Assembly: GCA_945983195.1 (NCBI GenBank)
Contig: CAMFSS010000002.1
Span: forward strand, 1-32,442
Origin: an uncultured Prevotellaceae bacterium
Lineage (GTDB): Bacteria > Bacteroidota > Bacteroidia > Bacteroidales > Muribaculaceae
DNA: 32,442 nt
Direction of reading: 5' to 3'
Shown here: positions 29,401-32,442 of the stretch, piece after piece
Layout of the letters: the number at the start of each line of letters is the position of its first letter
How positions within the stretch are numbered: the stretch's first letter is position 1
Position numbers and translations under genes: made by a program
Notes under the pieces: model-generated
Told to the model about the DNA's origin: nothing
What the model saw: only the letters and a program-made list of their open reading frames with translations
Databases searched by the model: none

Positions 29401-29466
29401 AGGCGCTGCCCTCGCTCTGGCTACACCGGCCAAGTCGAGTAACACAGATAGAATTCTTTTCTTCAT
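26440..29466 (-). CDS. SusC/RagA-family TonB-linked outer-membrane receptor
   Basis: 1008 aa; CarboxypepD_reg KTVIGVVLDQSNQPVIGASVQVNGTTTGAVTDFDGNYEL; plug VVVIGYGAAKAKDLTSPITVVKGEEL...PGSGPRVSIRGTGSFTNSSPLYVVDGMFYDDINFLNNSDIQEMSVLKDASAAAIYGVRAANGVVIITTKKG. Confidence 0.95.
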   Translation of the reverse strand: MKKRILSVLLDLAGVARARAAPKTVIGVVLDQSNQPVIGASVQVNGTTTGAVTDFDGNYELKNVPDNAVITFSYIGMKTKEVKATDTTINVTLEDDLQKLDEVVVIGYGAAKAKDLTSPITVVKGEELLSVPATSPMAAMQGKVAGVNVVNSGTPGSGPRVSIRGTGSFTNSSPLYVVDGMFYDDINFLNNSDIQEMSVLKDASAAAIYGVRAANGVVIITTKKGKRNQNAKITYNGYVGVQSATNVLKMANSQQYATMLLEANYDAYVSTMKASIDRYGGSYADADFHNWTYGANTDWYNELLRKAVITNHSLGISGGSEKAVYSLGVSYLYQDGIMDADNNYKRMNFRAAVDYDATSWLKVGFNGVFSNSTQILPNNSAWKEAFNAPSIYPVYDENNVEATPEKFASPASVGFTSNFYNPVATAQYNNSRNENYQVLSNFYAQFNILPEKLNFKTSYSYDYTGTRGRTYIKPYYVSSWQQKSVSELTKSTTNYYNYIWDNTLTYNDRFGDHKVGAMLGYSMRQQQYRYMWGKASNVPEGKDEYLYLSQGDADGVTLGDDGYCYRGQSYFARLNYDYAGKYLLMFTMRADGSSKYQEKWGSFPSVGASWVMSQESFMQDQKVLDYLKLRASWGRLGNDHVAASDGFASISTGNSASGVFGNTTIPGFQNTSYFSYLKWELVDETNVGVNFSTLNNRLNVDLDWYYRMTKRAVISPRLPFSNDVLAGNYGEILNTGFDISANWSDRIGNDFKYSIGLNLSFLKNEVKDLGGTAYVKGGKTINMVGEEMNSFYGFKVVGVYQNDAECAADPVAVANGLVPGDFKYEDVNKDGVIDGNDRQTLGAYIPNLTYGLNFGLSWKNLDFELTTYGQAGAQMYNRKRALRYSQSNFNFDEAQYTNRWTGEGSTNEHPSAAALVKGWNVSDQKVNSYFVESADYFRIQNITLAYNFRNIKMGNYTLPGIRVSVTADRPFTTFKANAFTPELSDAEGWDVEVYPLTSTYTLGVQIDF

Positions 29467-29519
29467 TTTGTTGAAAGTTTTGGTTAAATGTTTAAGGTGA
29501 TTGCTTTCGCTTTCGGCTG

Positions 29520-29551
29520 CAAAATTGCGAACTCTCTTTTAAGGCGCAAAA
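29520..29551 (-). promoter_or_regulatory. Putative promoter for the PUL (susC)
   Basis: Minus strand TTTTG-N19-CAATTTTG, near-match to TTTG-N19-TAnnTTTG. Confidence 0.4.
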
Positions 29552-29724
29552 TTTTGCAGTACTACCTTACCACTACACCCACTTTAGACACTACGTTTTT
29601 ACTACGTTTCCCACGTCTTAATTATTGTGCATCAGGCATATATCTCTGAAAATTTTTTCATACTGCATCACCGCCTACGACACTGCTTTTTATTGTGGCA
29701 TCCGCTTTTTTCTTGAATAAAAAA

Positions 29725-29754
29725 TTGCAATTATAAGTTTTTTTCCTACCTTTG
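29725..29754 (+). promoter_or_regulatory. Promoter for the divergent sensor gene
   Basis: TTG (29725-29727), 19-nt spacer, TACCTTTG (29747-29754); ATG at 29801. Confidence 0.6.
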
Positions 29755-29800
29755 CGCCCGAATACCGCACCATAAATTATTGCCCAAGACCATTAATTTT

Positions 29801-32389
29801 ATGAAACATAAAGCTTCAGTCAGCCTCATTACTGTCGTATTGGCATTTGCATTCTTTTCCGGGTCATTCAATTCCCGGGCGGCTTCTTTTTTGCCTATCG
29901 TCACCAATTATGCTGCCGCCGACTACAATGCCGGGCTACAGAACTGGAGCTGCACACAAGGCGAAAACGGCGACATTTTCATAGGCAACAACACCGGGCT
30001 GCTGCGATTCGACGGCTACCGATGGGAGCGTATCGAAATGCCGGGAAACAGAATAGTGCGCTCTGTCCTTGCCGATGCCGACCGCATCTATGTGGGCGCA
30101 TACAGCGAATTTGGATACTTCGAGCCCGACGACTGCGGAAACATGTGCTATGTGTCGCTGCACTCGCTCGTGAAAAAGCGCAAGACCGAGCAGCACGACT
30201 ACGACATCTGGAACATCGTGAAGCTAAATGGCAAAATCTATTTCCAGTCGTTCAGCTCCTGGTTTGTCTACGACGGGAAATCGGTGCGCGAGCACTACGA
30301 CCCCCAACTGCTGCCGCTCTACTTCCACCGAATCGACAACCGCATCTTCGTGCAGATGATGAACGGCGACTTCTACCAGCTCATCAATGAAGAAATGCAC
30401 TTCGTGTTCTCCCGAAAGGAAGTGGGCGACGACCATGTGGTGGCTATCATTCCTAAGACTAAAGGCCGAATGGTGCTCTGCACCGAGTGGCACGGTCTTT
30501 TCGACTTCGACGGTCAGCATGTGACACGCCGCTACACCGAAATCGACTCCGAACTGTGCGGACAGCAAGTCAACCGCGGAACAATGCTCCGGGGCGACTC
30601 CACCATCATCATCGGCACTATCCACAATGGTGTGTATGCAATCAGCCGGGAGGGCAAGTGCCTGTGGCGGTGCAACATGAGCAACCGCCTCTACAACAAC
30701 TCTGTGCTCTCGCTTTTCATCGACCGCGACAACAATATCTGGGCGTGCCTCGACAATGGAATCTCGCTAATACACACCGGCTCGCCCTACTCAATTCTGC
30801 GCCCCGACAGCTATGCAATGTCGCTCGGAATGGTATATGGCATCGACTGGATTGGCTCTAAGATGTACATCGCCACAAATCAGGGTGCCTACACATTCGA
30901 GGAAACAACCGGAGTGATTGCTCCAATCACCGGAGCCAAAGGTCAGAACTGGCACATCAAGCGTTACCCCACAGGGCAAGTATTCGTGGGCAACACACAT
31001 CCTAAACTCATCGAAGGCAACACTGCAACCGATATTCCCGGAACTACCAACTCAAGCAGCACCTGTATGCGCGAGTGCACAATCCACGGGCAGGAAGTGC
31101 TGCTCGAATCGTCGTACATAGGATTCAGAGTCTATCGTATGCAGAATGAAAAATGGACCCTCGCTTGCGAAATAAACAGCCTCAACATCCCCATCCGCAA
31201 TTTCGAGGTCGACCACAGCGGCTCGATATGGGCGGCTCACATGAGCCGGGGGCTATATAAAATCGAGCTCGACAAGTCGCTCTCGCGAGTGGCGCAAATC
31301 ACCCCTCTGGCACAAATTCCCGGCGGTTTTGAGGGCGGCATCATGTTTGTGATGAAAATACAGGGTCGCGTAATGTTTGCCAGCAGGCAAAAGCTCTACA
31401 CTTTCGACGATGTGAACAACAAAATTGTCCAGGTCTACTTCCTTAGCAGCACACTCAAGCGCAACATCAACTCATCCACTGCAATCTACACTAAAAACTA
31501 ATGGATTTCGAGAGACCACGACTATACACTCATCAACATCAGCTCAAACAATGCCTCAATAGTGCAGACGGTGGCAGCACGCTTCTTCGGCACTGAGTGC
31601 AATGAAACAAACAACAAAATCTTCGTACACCGCAACGAGGCTTATTTCCTCCTCAACAACGCAATTGCCCGCTACAGCCGCCGCGATTTGCCGTTGCCTT
31701 CCTCCACAAGCCACCTGTGCTTCTATCGCGTCACATCGACCGACCGCGACAAGAATCCCATTGCCATGCCCATCGTGAGCGGCAAAAGCACGAATGTGGA
31801 AACTTCGGGCGACATCACCTTCAATCTCTCCCTGCCGCACTTCGACAATTCAATCATATATTTCCGTTACAGGCTCGTTGGTGGCGACATCGACCTCGCT
31901 TCGCTGTCGCAAGACCCTCAAATCTCCTACACAAGCCTCGCCTACGGAAAATACCACTTCACCGCCGATGCACTCAACGCCAACTATGAGCCTATCGGCT
32001 CGGTCGACTACCACTTCTGCGTGCCACGTCCGTTCTACCTCTCTTTCTTGGCTATTGCAATCTACATCGTGCTGCTGGTGGCTGTCACCTACTTCATCAC
32101 GCGTTACCGTGCCGCTCAAACCATGGAGATGCGTCGCCGTGAATATGAGGCCGACAAAGTGAAACAGGATCTCAAGATGATGGAGCAGCAGCGTATCATC
32201 GACCACCAGCAGCAACAATTGCTCGAGTCGGAACTCTCGAACAAGGGTAAGGAGATTGCCAGCCTCGCACTCGACGTGTTCACAAAGGACCGTGCTATCG
32301 AGTCGTTGCGCGAGATTGTGGGCAAAAAGCATTCCGGCGGTCGCCTGCCGCAAGCCGAAGTCGACTCACTGCTAAAGCTAATATACTAG
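29801..32389 (+). pseudogene. Beta-propeller plus triple-tyrosine (Y_Y_Y) transmembrane sensor/regulator, interrupted by in-frame TAA at 31499-31501 and ending at TAG 32387-32389
   Basis: ORF-track entries 29780..31501 and 31562..32389 are in the same frame, and the intervening codons read WISRDHDYTLINISSNNASI. Start revised to ATG 29801 (MKHKASVSLITVVLAFAFFSG). Y_Y_Y-like SYTSLAYGKYHFTADALNANYEPIGSVDYHF, TM FYLSFLAIAIYIVLLVAVTYFIT, then a coiled coil. Confidence 0.75.
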
Positions 32390-32442
32390 TCCAATCAGCC
32401 AACCAACGAAGACTGGGAACTCTCTCCCGCCCTAGTCCACCT

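Noticed and set aside
31562-32389. Independent gene starting with GTG at 31562
   Set aside because: Same frame as the upstream ORF, coding-like sequence spans the stop, no promoter; treated as the 3' part of an interrupted gene.
1-32442. CRISPR arrays, tRNA/rRNA genes, transposases, phage genes
   Set aside because: No regularly spaced repeats, RNA-gene signatures or mobile-element proteins were recognised by eye.

Overview
This looks like a Bacteroidales chromosome segment, judging by TAnnTTTG -7 promoter boxes, T9SS C-terminal sorting domains and a SusC/SusD locus. Left to right: (i) the 5' part of a minus-strand DUF3298/RsiV-like lipoprotein running off the left edge and absent from the ORF track; (ii) a large secreted GLUG-repeat protein with a T9SS tail; (iii) korAB, 2-oxoacid:ferredoxin oxidoreductase; (iv) an AraC-type regulator followed by a SemiSWEET/PQ-loop transporter; (v) two tandem paralogous ~1.5k-aa secreted propeller/Fn3/choice-of-anchor/CARDB proteins with T9SS tails; (vi) a minus-strand polysaccharide utilization locus (SusC, SusD, GH43-like with CarboxypepD_reg and discoidin modules, GH144-like beta-1,2-glucanase, GH3) with a divergent propeller/triple-tyrosine sensor gene. 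Main observations: three large genes carry in-frame nonsense codons with the downstream frame still coding recognisable protein. One lies in a cluster of substitutions in the conserved GH3 motif, and one removes a T9SS tail that is intact in the adjacent paralog. The SusC signal peptide also contains unexpected charged residues. The two tandem paralogs share a ~40-nt 5' leader motif with mutually exclusive hairpins and a short upstream ORF, a possible undescribed cis-regulatory RNA or leader peptide. All calls were made by eye, without database searches.
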